From JAJKJG01 sp036386395 (lineage in GTDB: Bacteria; Pseudomonadota; Alphaproteobacteria; Rhizobiales; Beijerinckiaceae), in the NCBI GenBank assembly GCA_036386395.1, contig DASVVU010000361.1, forward strand, positions 1 through 11,665: 11,665 nt of DNA. The letters are read 5' to 3'. The first letter of the stretch is position 1, and the number at the start of each line of letters is the position of its first letter. Of the stretch, positions 1-6,390 are shown piece after piece. The notes beneath the pieces were generated by a model, which ran no database searches, was not told the DNA's origin, and was given only the letters and a program-made list of their open reading frames with translations. The position numbers and the translations under genes are program-made.

Positions 1-27
1 CGCCAAAATCGCGCCGGACGCAAAGCC

Positions 28-55
28 TTAGACTTTCGGAGAGGGAACTTACATT
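28..55 (+). promoter_or_regulatory. possible sigma70-type promoter for the ten-gene operon
   Basis: A TTAGAC hexamer at 28-33 and TACATT at 50-55 are 16 nt apart, which resembles a degenerate housekeeping promoter. It lies about 70 nt upstream of the first gene. It is followed at once by a perfect 12-nt palindrome (56-67), which would sit near the start of transcription. This is a weak call made by eye: both boxes deviate from consensus, and upstream sequence is missing. Confidence 0.2.
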
Positions 56-67
56 CGCCCGCGGGCG
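56..67. repeat. 12-nt perfect palindrome CGCCCGCGGGCG in the operon leader
   Basis: The sequence CGCCCGCGGGCG equals its own reverse complement. It lies in the untranslated leader, directly downstream of the candidate -10 box. It could be an operator half-site pair or chance in a very GC-rich genome. No known operator consensus was recognised. Confidence 0.3.
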
Positions 68-111
68 TTCACCCGAAGCTTGAGTGTTTCCGCGAGGAAG
101 GGACCTCGGGC

Positions 112-118
112 AAGGGAG
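112..118 (+). promoter_or_regulatory. Shine-Dalgarno AAGGGAG that fixes the TTG start at 127
   Basis: AAGGGAG at 112-118 stands 8 nt before the TTG at 127. No ATG or GTG occurs in that frame between the window edge and residue 40, which lies beyond the NAD-binding loop. The ribosome site therefore supports TTG as the true start. The frame stays open to position 1, so a start outside the window cannot be fully excluded. Confidence 0.6.
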
Positions 119-126
119 CGCCGCCT

Positions 127-1233
127 TTGAGCCAGAAGAAGCTTCGCGTCGGGATCGTCGGCGTCGGCAATTGCGCCTCGTCCTTCGTCCAGGGCCTGTC
201 CTACTACGCCGAGGCCAAGGCCAACGAGCCGGTGCCGGGGCTCATGAACGTCGAGCTCGGCGGCTACCACGTCGGCGACATCGAGATCGCCTCCGCCTTC
301 GACGTCAGCCGCGACAAGGTCGGGCTCGACGTGGCCGAGGCCGTGTTCGCGCGCCCGAACAACACCCAGAAGTTCTCGGCGGTGCCCCGCACCGGCGTCA
401 CGGTCCGCCGCGGCAAGGCGCTTGACGGCCTCGGCAAGTATCTGCGTGAGGAAATCCCGGAAGCCGACGGTCCCGAGGCGAACGTCGCCGAGGTGCTCGA
501 CGGCTCGCGCACGGACGTGCTCGTCTCCTATCTCCCGGTCGGCTCGCAAGCCGCGACGGAGTACTACGCCGAGGAGGCGCTGAAGGCCGGCTGCGCCTTC
601 GTGAACTGCATTCCCGTGTTCATCGCCTCGGACCCGAAGTGGCGCCGGAGGTTCGAGGAGCGCCGCGTCCCCATCGTCGGCGACGACATCAAGAGCCAGG
701 TCGGCGCGACCATCGTCCACCGGGTGCTGGCGAACCTCTTCCGCGAGCGCGGCGTGCGGCTCGACCGCACCTACCAGCTCAACTTCGGCGGCAACACCGA
801 CTTCCAGAACATGCTGGAGCGCGAGCGGCTGGAGTCCAAGAAGATCTCCAAGACCCAGGCGGTGACGAGCCAGCTCGACATGCCGCTGCCGGCCGAGGAC
901 GTGCACGTCGGCCCGAGCGACTACGTGCCCTGGCTCACCGACCGCAAGTTCGCCTACATCCGCCTCGAGGGCACGACCTTCGGCGGCGTGCCGCTCAACG
1001 TCGAGCTCAAGCTCGAAGTCTGGGATTCGCCGAACTCCGCCGGCATCGTCATCGACGCCGTGCGTTGCGCGAAGCTCGCCCGGGACCGCGGCATCGGAGG
1101 GGCGCTGATCGGCCCGTCGAGCTACTTCATGAAGTCGCCGCCGCGGCAGTTCACCGACAACGAGGCCCGCGAGCGGACGCTCCGCTTCATCGCCGGCGAG
1201 GACGGCAACGACGAGCCGCGCGGGATCCATTGA
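127..1233 (+). CDS. ino1: myo-inositol-1-phosphate synthase (actinobacterial type)
   Basis: Inositol-3-phosphate synthase of 368 aa. It converts D-glucose 6-phosphate to 1D-myo-inositol 3-phosphate (also called L-myo-inositol 1-phosphate) by an NAD-dependent oxidation, aldol cyclisation and reduction, in the cytoplasm. The Rossmann loop GVGNCASS is at residues 12-19. Further family signatures are GGNTDFQN at 221-228, LESKKISK at 235-242, KLEVWDSPNSAG at 295-306 and the lysine of KSPP at 336. From memory the whole chain follows mycobacterial Ino1 closely (for example LVSYLPVGS, VGDDIKSQVGAT and RDRGIGG), and is much shorter than the eukaryotic enzyme of about 530 aa. The start is TTG, set by an SD at 112-118. 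It is the first gene of the operon, and its stop overlaps the next start (TTGA). The presence of an actinobacterial-type enzyme in an apparent alphaproteobacterium suggests transfer, although codon use matches the neighbours. Confidence 0.93.
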   Translation: MSQKKLRVGIVGVGNCASSFVQGLSYYAEAKANEPVPGLMNVELGGYHVGDIEIASAFDVSRDKVGLDVAEAVFARPNNTQKFSAVPRTGVTVRRGKALDGLGKYLREEIPEADGPEANVAEVLDGSRTDVLVSYLPVGSQAATEYYAEEALKAGCAFVNCIPVFIASDPKWRRRFEERRVPIVGDDIKSQVGATIVHRVLANLFRERGVRLDRTYQLNFGGNTDFQNMLERERLESKKISKTQAVTSQLDMPLPAEDVHVGPSDYVPWLTDRKFAYIRLEGTTFGGVPLNVELKLEVWDSPNSAGIVIDAVRCAKLARDRGIGGALIGPSSYFMKSPPRQFTDNEARERTLRFIAGEDGNDEPRGIH

Positions 1234-1838
1234 CGGTGGCCACGACCCTCTATCTCGTCCGCCACGCCGCCCACGACCGGGTGCACGACACCCTGTGCGG
1301 GCGCATGCCCGGCGTGACGCTGGGCGAGGCGGGACGCCGGCAGGCGGCACAGATCGCCGAGCGGCTTGCGGGCGAGCGCATCGCGGCCGTCTGGTCGAGC
1401 CCGCTGGAGCGGGCACGCGAGACCGCGGCGCCCATTGCGCAGAAGCTCAACGTTCCGGTGCAAGTCTCGGAAGCGCTGAACGAGATCGATTTCGGCGCTT
1501 GGACCGGCAGCCGCTTCGACCAGCTCCACGACGACGTGACGTGGCGGAGCTGGAACCGCGCCCGCTCGGCGACCCGCCCGCCCGGCGGCGAATCCTTCGG
1601 AGCGGCGCAAGCGCGAATCGTGCCGTTCCTCAAAGACCTTGCCGCAGAGCATCCGGACGCCGGGGTCGTCGCGGTGACGCACGGCGATCTCATCCGGGCG
1701 GCGCTCTGCGCCTTCCTCAACTGCCAGTCCCTCGACGACTTCCGTCTCTTCGAGATCGCCCCTGCCTCGGCCACGACCCTCGTCATGTGGGGCGACGGCT
1801 GGAAGGTCTTGGGACTGAACGAGGCCGCCGCGGCATGA
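1230..1838 (+). CDS. histidine phosphatase family protein (phosphoglycerate mutase-like)
   Basis: A protein of 202 aa in the histidine acid phosphatase (branch 1, PGAM/CobC-like) superfamily. These enzymes cleave phosphomonoesters through a phosphohistidine. Visible residues are the RHA catalytic loop at 11-13 (family form RHG), SSPLERARETA at 57-67 with the second arginine, the acid NEIDFGAWTG at 84-93 and the second catalytic histidine THGD at 150-153. About 200 aa is normal for small members. I chose the TTG at 1230, which overlaps the ino1 stop as TTGA; a GTG at 1236 is nearly as good (GGGA lies at 1222-1225). Coming directly after inositol phosphate synthase, it may release free inositol or act on a later phosphorylated intermediate. 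That substrate is inferred from context only, since the family is too broad to assign one. Confidence 0.88.
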   Translation: MTVATTLYLVRHAAHDRVHDTLCGRMPGVTLGEAGRRQAAQIAERLAGERIAAVWSSPLERARETAAPIAQKLNVPVQVSEALNEIDFGAWTGSRFDQLHDDVTWRSWNRARSATRPPGGESFGAAQARIVPFLKDLAAEHPDAGVVAVTHGDLIRAALCAFLNCQSLDDFRLFEIAPASATTLVMWGDGWKVLGLNEAAAA

Positions 1839-1845
1839 GGCGCGC

Positions 1846-2952
1846 ATGAGGATCGTCGTCTTCGGCCTCACCGTCTCGTCGTCCTGGGGCAACGGCCACG
1901 CGACGCTCTGGCGGGGGCTGATCCGGGCGCTCGCGCGGCGCGGCCACGCCGTGACGTTCTTCGAGCGCAACGTGCCCTACTACGCCGCCGCCCGCGACCT
2001 CACCGAGCTGCCGGGCGGCGAGCTCGTGCTCTACCGGGACTGGGACGAGGTCCGCCGCAAGGCGGAGCGCGCCGCCGCCGAGGCCGACGCCGCCATGGTG
2101 ACCTCGTTCTGCCCGGATGGGCTCGAGGCCACCGACCTCGTTCTCTCGGCCGGGCGGCCCCTCAAGGTCTTCTACGACCTCGACACCCCCGTGACGCTCG
2201 CGCGGCTCGACCGCGGCGAGAGTCTTTCTTATGTCGGCCCGCGGGGCCTGCGCGACTTCGACCTCGTGCTCAGCTACACCGGCGGCGCGGCTCTCGACCG
2301 GCTGCGCCGGACGCTCGGCGCCCGCCGGGTCGCGCCGCTCTACGGCCACGTCGACCCCGACGTGCACCGTCCGGTCGCGCCGCGGCCGCGCTTTGCCGCC
2401 GACCTCTCCTACCTCGGCACCTACGCGGCGGACCGGCAGGCGGCCTTGGAGGAGCTGTTCATCGCGCCGGCGCGCCTCCTCCCCCTGCAGCGGTTCCTCA
2501 TCGGTGGGGCGCAGTATCCGCAGGACTTCCCGTGGACGGACAACATTTACTTCGTCCGCCACCTGCCGCCGGACGAGCACCCGGCGTTCTTCTCCTCCTG
2601 CCGGCTCACCCTCAACGTCACGCGAAAGGCCATGGCCGACATGGGCTGGTGCCCCTCGGGGCGCCTGTTCGAGGCCGCGGCCTGCGGCGCGGCGCTCCTG
2701 ACCGACGCCTGGGACGGGCTCGACGCCTTCTTCGAGCCCGGCCGCGAGGTCCTCGTGGCGCGCACCGCCGACGACACTATCGCGGCCCTGTCTCTGAGCG
2801 ACCGCGAGCTGCGCGCCATCGCCGAGGCCGGGCGTGCTCGCACCCTCGCCGAGCACACGTCCGAGCGCCGCGCGCTCACTCTCGAAGCCGAGATCGAGGC
2901 GGCAAGCGCGCGCTCGGCGCAGCCGGCTGCTGCGCAGCCGATGGAGGCCTGA
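1846..2952 (+). CDS. CgeB-like glycosyltransferase (GT-B fold)
   Basis: A protein of 368 aa resembling the CgeB/YkvP glycosyltransferases (PF13524-type C-terminus). The N-terminus opens as a GT-B Rossmann domain, with the hydrophobic strand IVVFGLT at 3-9 and a Gly-rich turn SSWGNGHAT at 12-20. The second domain ends with SGRLFEAAACGAALLTD at 271-287, the typical donor-binding segment of this family, followed by a helical tail. The last residues, about 354-368, are Ala/Pro/Gln-rich and probably disordered. ATG at 1846 follows GAGG (1837-1840), which overlaps the stop of the phosphatase gene; the gap is 7 nt. No signal peptide or membrane segment is seen, so it is cytoplasmic. Donor and acceptor cannot be read from sequence; the next gene may supply the activated sugar. 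The family call is firm, the role is inferred. Confidence 0.85.
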   Translation: MRIVVFGLTVSSSWGNGHATLWRGLIRALARRGHAVTFFERNVPYYAAARDLTELPGGELVLYRDWDEVRRKAERAAAEADAAMVTSFCPDGLEATDLVLSAGRPLKVFYDLDTPVTLARLDRGESLSYVGPRGLRDFDLVLSYTGGAALDRLRRTLGARRVAPLYGHVDPDVHRPVAPRPRFAADLSYLGTYAADRQAALEELFIAPARLLPLQRFLIGGAQYPQDFPWTDNIYFVRHLPPDEHPAFFSSCRLTLNVTRKAMADMGWCPSGRLFEAAACGAALLTDAWDGLDAFFEPGREVLVARTADDTIAALSLSDRELRAIAEAGRARTLAEHTSERRALTLEAEIEAASARSAQPAAAQPMEA

Positions 2953-3765
2953 ATGTGGGGAATCGTGCCGGCGGCCGGCAAAGGCAGCCGCATCCAGCCG
3001 CTCGCCTTCTCGAAAGAGTTGCTCCCCGTCGGCAGCCGCCTCGACAAGGGCATGGAGCGCCCCTGCGCGGTGAGCGAATACCTTGTCGAGCGCATGATCC
3101 GGGGGGGCGCCCAAAAAATCTGCTTCGTGATCTCGCCAGGCAAGTCCGACATCATGGAGTACTACGGCGCTGGCTACGGCGAGGCGAGCGTCGCCTACGT
3201 GGTGCAGCCGCAGGCAAGCGGCCTCTGTGACGCGATCTTCCGGGCGACGCCGCTGATCCCGCCGGACGAGCCGGCCATCGTCGGCCTGCCGGACACGGTC
3301 TGGTTTCCCGAGGACGCGCTCGCCGCGCTTCCCGACGACGAGCTGTCCTTCCTGCTCTTCCCCGTCGAGCGGCCCGAGTTCTTCGACGCGGTCGTCCTCG
3401 ACCATGAGAACCGGGTGCTGGAGATCCAGGTCAAGCAGCAGGACGCGGCCTCGCACTGGATCTGGGGCGCCTTCAAGATGCCGGGCCGCACCCTGCACGA
3501 GCTCGAGCGCCTGTGGCACGAGCGTAATTGCCGAGACGAGTACATCGGCACCCTCGTCAACGCCTGGCTTGCCGCCGGCGGCGAGGCCCGCGGGGTCAAG
3601 GCCGGCCTGTCCTACGTCGACGTCGGCACCCTGCACGGCTACCGCGCCGCCATCGCGCTCCTCGGCGATGCCACGCGTGTCGAGGGAGCGCCGGGCGCCC
3701 GCGTCGGCCTCGGCTGGCCGGCGGGCCGCGCCTTCGACGGGCTGCACGCCGCGAACAAGGAGTAG
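2953..3765 (+). CDS. sugar-1-phosphate nucleotidyltransferase
   Basis: A protein of 270 aa in the NTP_transferase family (PF00483; glucose-1-phosphate uridylyl/thymidylyltransferase-like). It would make an NDP-sugar from NTP and a sugar 1-phosphate, releasing pyrophosphate. The nucleotide-binding signature AAGKGSRIQPL is at 7-17, with KELLPVG at 21-27. PQASGLCDAI at 86-95 matches the base-recognition loop, D114 in LPDTVW the metal-binding aspartate, and YVDVGT at 221-226 a second metal-site region. It is a little shorter than RmlA/GalU (about 290-300 aa) and has no left-handed beta-helix acyltransferase domain. ATG at 2953 directly abuts the preceding stop, with GGAGG at 2943-2947. The likely role is to supply the donor for one of the two operon glycosyltransferases. 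Base and sugar specificity are unknown. The gene contains a G7 run (3101-3107) and an A6 run (3113-3118), with the frame intact. Confidence 0.88.
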   Translation: MWGIVPAAGKGSRIQPLAFSKELLPVGSRLDKGMERPCAVSEYLVERMIRGGAQKICFVISPGKSDIMEYYGAGYGEASVAYVVQPQASGLCDAIFRATPLIPPDEPAIVGLPDTVWFPEDALAALPDDELSFLLFPVERPEFFDAVVLDHENRVLEIQVKQQDAASHWIWGAFKMPGRTLHELERLWHERNCRDEYIGTLVNAWLAAGGEARGVKAGLSYVDVGTLHGYRAAIALLGDATRVEGAPGARVGLGWPAGRAFDGLHAANKE

Positions 3766-3768
3766 GGC

Positions 3769-4524
3769 ATGAACGCTGCGACGCTCACCCGGGACGAGAT
3801 CAGGCGCCGCGCCGAGGCGCTGGGGCCGTGGTTCCACAACATCGTGCTCAACGGGGTCGCGACCGCGCCGAACCACTTTTTGGGCGACTACCCCTCGGTG
3901 AAGTGGAAGAGCTTCTCGGACGCGATCCCGCAGGACCTTTCGGGCAAGACCGTCCTCGACATCGGCTGCAACGGCGGCTTCTACTCGATCGAGATGAAGC
4001 GGCGCGGCGCGAGCCGTGTTCTCGGCGTCGACTTCGACGAGGACTACCTCGCTCAGGCGCGCTTCGCCGCGGAGGTCAGCGGCCTCGACATCGAGTTCCG
4101 CAAGCTCTCGGTCTACGACGTGGGGGCGCTCGGCGAGGCGTTCGACGTGGTGCTGTTCATGGGCGTGCTCTACCACCTGCGCCACCCGCTCCTCGCCCTT
4201 GACCTCATCCACGAGCACGTCGCGAAGGATCTTTTGGTGTTCCAGTCAATGCAGCGCGGATCGAAGGAGATCGAGGACGTCGGCGAGAACCCGCACTTCT
4301 GGGAGACCGAGCACTTCGACCGCCCCGGCTACCCGAAGCTTCACTTCATCGAGCGCCGCTACGCCGACGACCCGACCAACTGGTGGGTCCCGAACGCGGC
4401 CTGCGCCGAGGCCATGCTGCGCAGCGCCGGCTTCGCGATCGTCGCCCACCCGGAGGACGAGGTCTACGTCTGCCGGCGAGTCGAGGCGCCGGAGGGGGCG
4501 GGAGCGGCGTACCCGGCGCGGTAA
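3769..4524 (+). CDS. CmoB-like SAM-dependent methyltransferase
   Basis: A protein of 251 aa, class I SAM methyltransferase. Motif I VLDIGCNGG is at 62-70, the acidic end of strand 2 is VLGVDFD at 84-90, and motif IV with its following helix is FDVVLFMGVLYHLRHP at 125-140. The last segment, together with WWVPNAACAEAMLRSAGF at 205-222, closely resembles the catalytic domain of tRNA U34 carboxymethyltransferase CmoB, but the CmoB N-terminal domain is missing. I believe this is the group NCBI calls the TIGR04290 methyltransferase family, from memory. ATG at 3769 has an excellent SD, AAGGAG (3757-3762). In this operon a sugar, inositol or carboxyl acceptor is more likely than tRNA. The last residues (PEGAGAAYPAR) look non-conserved and run into a palindromic repeat just after the stop. 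Confidence 0.87.
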   Translation: MNAATLTRDEIRRRAEALGPWFHNIVLNGVATAPNHFLGDYPSVKWKSFSDAIPQDLSGKTVLDIGCNGGFYSIEMKRRGASRVLGVDFDEDYLAQARFAAEVSGLDIEFRKLSVYDVGALGEAFDVVLFMGVLYHLRHPLLALDLIHEHVAKDLLVFQSMQRGSKEIEDVGENPHFWETEHFDRPGYPKLHFIERRYADDPTNWWVPNAACAEAMLRSAGFAIVAHPEDEVYVCRRVEAPEGAGAAYPAR

Positions 4525-4527
4525 CCG

Positions 4528-4549
4528 CTCTCCCCGCAAGCGGGAGAGG
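4528..4549. repeat. interrupted palindromic intergenic repeat (CTCTCC...GGAGAGG)
   Basis: A left arm CTCTCCCCGC and a right arm GCGGGAGAG flank AA. The arms pair over nine positions with one bulged C in the left arm. CTCTCC-CGC/GCG-GGAGAG palindromes of this kind are common dispersed intergenic elements in Rhizobiales genomes (recalled, not searched). It fills most of the 45-nt gap between the CmoB-like methyltransferase and the hydrolase gene, the widest gap in the operon. It could act as an mRNA stability hairpin or weak attenuator. Confidence 0.5.
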
Positions 4550-4557
4550 TGAAGAAC

Positions 4558-4563
4558 AAGGAG
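4558..4563 (+). promoter_or_regulatory. Shine-Dalgarno AAGGAG that fixes the ATG at 4570
   Basis: AAGGAG at 4558-4563 is 6 nt before the ATG at 4570. A GTG at 4549 in the same frame has only GGGAG 2 nt away and lies inside the palindromic repeat. The ATG is therefore preferred. Confidence 0.7.
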
Positions 4564-4569
4564 AACCGA

Positions 4570-5499
4570 ATGATCGAAGCGGCGATGATCTGGAACGAGC
4601 CCAACAACAAGTCCCACTGGGACCCGGAGATCGATCCAGGCTGGAGCCTCTTCGCCGAGACCGCGATCGCGGCGGGGCAAGCCATCAGGGCCGAGAACCC
4701 CGACTTGCCGCGGGTGCTCGGCGGCATGTCGCCGATTGATCCCGGCTTCGTGCGCAACATGGAAGGCAAGGGCGTGCTCGACAACGTCGATGCGATCGCC
4801 GTGCACGGCTTCCCGCTCGACTGGAACCTGTGGCAGATCCACGAATGGCCGGTGAAGATCGACGAGATCCGCGCCGTCACCGACCTGCCCGTCTGGGTCA
4901 CCGAGGTCGGCATCTCGACCTTCGGGGCCGAGGAGGTGCAGGTCTGGGGCCTCAGGCGCACCGCGGAGCTCCTCGTCGGCAAGACGCCGCGCATCCATTG
5001 GTACAGCCTCTACGACCTCCCCCGCGCCTGGGAGGCGACGACCCGCCACCGCGAGGCGGAGGGCTCGTCCTACTACCGCCACTTCTACATGGGGATTCTC
5101 CGCGAGGACGGCTCGCCGAAGCCCGCGGCGGAGGAGTTCGCGAACCACACCCCAGAGGTCGGCGTCTGCCAATGGTTCCACTTCGAGGACCACCGCCTCG
5201 ACGACGCCGTCGCCTGGATGAAGCGGCTCGGGGTCACGTACCTGCGCACCGGCCTCTCCTGGGCCGACAGCTTCCGCCCGAACGCGCTTTCCTGGTTCGA
5301 CCGCCAGATGGAGGCGCTCGCCGACTTCGACGTGACCGTGACCTTCTGCTTCACGCCGGAGCACCGCGGCATCGCCCCGCATCACACGAGCCCGCCGCAA
5401 GTCAAAGAAGAATTCGCCGAGTTCTGCGCCGCCATGGTGCGCCGCTACGCCCCGCGCTCCGCCACCCCGAAGCTGGAGAGCCTGCGGGCCGCGGTGTAG
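4570..5499 (+). CDS. glycoside hydrolase clan A-like protein with permuted barrel order (beta-xylosidase-like)
   Basis: A protein of 309 aa resembling GH39/GH5-type retaining glycosidases. It begins almost at the acid/base strand: MIWNEPNNKSHW at 6-17 (candidate E10). It then shows PRVLGG (47-52), VDAIAVHGFP (73-82), the nucleophile strand PVWVTEVGIS at 107-116 (candidate E112) and IHWYSLYD (142-149), which would be strands 4 to 8. A typical barrel-closing stretch HFYMGILREDGSPKP (171-185) follows. After it come segments that look like strands 1 to 3 of such barrels: VGVCQWFH (197-204), VTYLRTGLSW (222-231) and VTVTFCF (255-261). The eight strands thus appear in the order 4-8 then 1-3, a circular permutation. 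There is no signal peptide, so it is cytoplasmic. It may trim or transglycosylate the glycoside made by the operon. The fold family is moderately sure; substrate and activity are unknown. Confidence 0.75.
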   Translation: MIEAAMIWNEPNNKSHWDPEIDPGWSLFAETAIAAGQAIRAENPDLPRVLGGMSPIDPGFVRNMEGKGVLDNVDAIAVHGFPLDWNLWQIHEWPVKIDEIRAVTDLPVWVTEVGISTFGAEEVQVWGLRRTAELLVGKTPRIHWYSLYDLPRAWEATTRHREAEGSSYYRHFYMGILREDGSPKPAAEEFANHTPEVGVCQWFHFEDHRLDDAVAWMKRLGVTYLRTGLSWADSFRPNALSWFDRQMEALADFDVTVTFCFTPEHRGIAPHHTSPPQVKEEFAEFCAAMVRRYAPRSATPKLESLRAAV

Positions 5500-5511
5500 T
5501 AGGGAGAGCGC

Positions 5512-6390
5512 ATGACGGCGCTCGCGCAGGAGACGGCGCTTGGCCCGCCCGAGCAGGCGGCGCGCTTCCTACGAGCGCTCGCGACGGACCTGCCTCTCCA
5601 GGCCAAGACCATCGCCCTCGTGACGGCGCACCCCGACGACGAGACCATCGGGGCGGGCGCGCTCCTCCCGCGCCTGTGCGGCGTCACCGTGATCCTCGCG
5701 ACCGATGGCGCGCCCCGGAACGGCGGGGACGCCGAGCGGCAGGGCTTCGCGAGCCCCGCCGAATACGCCTTCGCCCGTTCCTGCGAGTTCGAGCGGGTCA
5801 TGATGCTCGCGGGCGTGCCGGTCGCCGACCGCTTCTGCCTCGGGCTGCCGGACCAGGAAGCGGCCTTGAACCTGCCGCGCCTTGCGCGGGCCCTCGTGCG
5901 GCTCTTCCGCGAGCGCAACACAGAGGTGGCGCTGACCCATGCTTACGAGGGCGGCCACCCGGACCACGACGCGGTCGCCTTCGCGGTGCATGCGGCGGCG
6001 GAGCTTCGGCGCCGGGAAGGGCGGGGCATCGCCGTGATCGAGATGCCGTTCTACCACCTCGACGGCGAGGACTGGGCGGTGCAGCGCTTCGTCCCCTCTC
6101 CCGGCGCGCCCGAGACCGTGCTGGCCCTGAGCGAACGCGACCGGGCCGTGAAGCTTGAGATGCTTGCTGCGCACCGCACGCAAGGCGAGACCCTCGGCCG
6201 CTTCGGCCTCGACGCCGAGCGCTTCCGCGCCGCGCCCGCTTACGACTTCATGGCCCTGCCGAACGGCGGCCGCCTGCTCTACGAGCGCTACGGTTGGGGC
6301 ATGACTGGAGATCGTTGGCTCGCATTTGCCGCCGCGGCCTCCGTCGAACTGGGGCTCGGCGACTGGCAAGCCGCGAGGGCCTCCTCATGA
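5512..6390 (+). CDS. PIG-L family deacetylase (MshB-like zinc N-deacetylase)
   Basis: A protein of 292 aa in the PIG-L/LmbE family, zinc enzymes that remove N-acetyl groups from GlcNAc-containing glycosides such as GlcNAc-inositol (MshB), GlcNAc-PI and bacillithiol precursors. AHPDDE at 39-44 gives zinc ligands H40 and D43 and the general base D42. HPDHD at 149-153 gives the third zinc ligand H152. Length is typical. ATG at 5512 has GGGAG at 5502-5506. Its stop overlaps the next start (ATGA), so it is coupled to the GT4 gene. With an inositol phosphate synthase in the same operon, a GlcNAc-inositol-type substrate is a natural hypothesis. The family also includes deacetylases of antibiotic and surface-sugar pathways, so the exact substrate is open. 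Confidence 0.9.
   Translation: MTALAQETALGPPEQAARFLRALATDLPLQAKTIALVTAHPDDETIGAGALLPRLCGVTVILATDGAPRNGGDAERQGFASPAEYAFARSCEFERVMMLAGVPVADRFCLGLPDQEAALNLPRLARALVRLFRERNTEVALTHAYEGGHPDHDAVAFAVHAAAELRRREGRGIAVIEMPFYHLDGEDWAVQRFVPSPGAPETVLALSERDRAVKLEMLAAHRTQGETLGRFGLDAERFRAAPAYDFMALPNGGRLLYERYGWGMTGDRWLAFAAAASVELGLGDWQAARASS

Noticed and set aside
639..1229. upstream extension of the phosphatase reading frame
   Set aside because: This part lies inside ino1 in another frame and is low-complexity Arg/Ala; protein-like sequence begins only at TTG 1230.
49..1416. 455-codon open frame on the minus strand
   Set aside because: Antisense to the clear inositol phosphate synthase gene; composition typical of a shadow frame.
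1783..4218. 811-codon open frame on the minus strand
   Set aside because: It is antisense to the glycosyltransferase, nucleotidyltransferase and methyltransferase genes, has biased Arg/Ala/Val/Asp composition and no domain; a GC-rich shadow frame.
3769..5499. methyltransferase and hydrolase as one gene broken by the TAA at 4522
   Set aside because: They share a frame, but the hydrolase has its own strong SD, the two families are unrelated, and a repeat explains the spacer.
6294..6386. longer N-terminus for the GT4 gene from ATG 6294
   Set aside because: It would overlap the PIG-L gene by about 97 nt and encodes an Arg-rich stretch; the ATG at 6387 with SD and the strand TVLSVAYP right after it is the better start.
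5512..6390. hopanoid cyclitol-ether synthesis (HpnI/HpnJ/HpnK)
   Set aside because: The deacetylase here is PIG-L type, not HpnK type, and no radical-SAM HpnJ-like gene is present.
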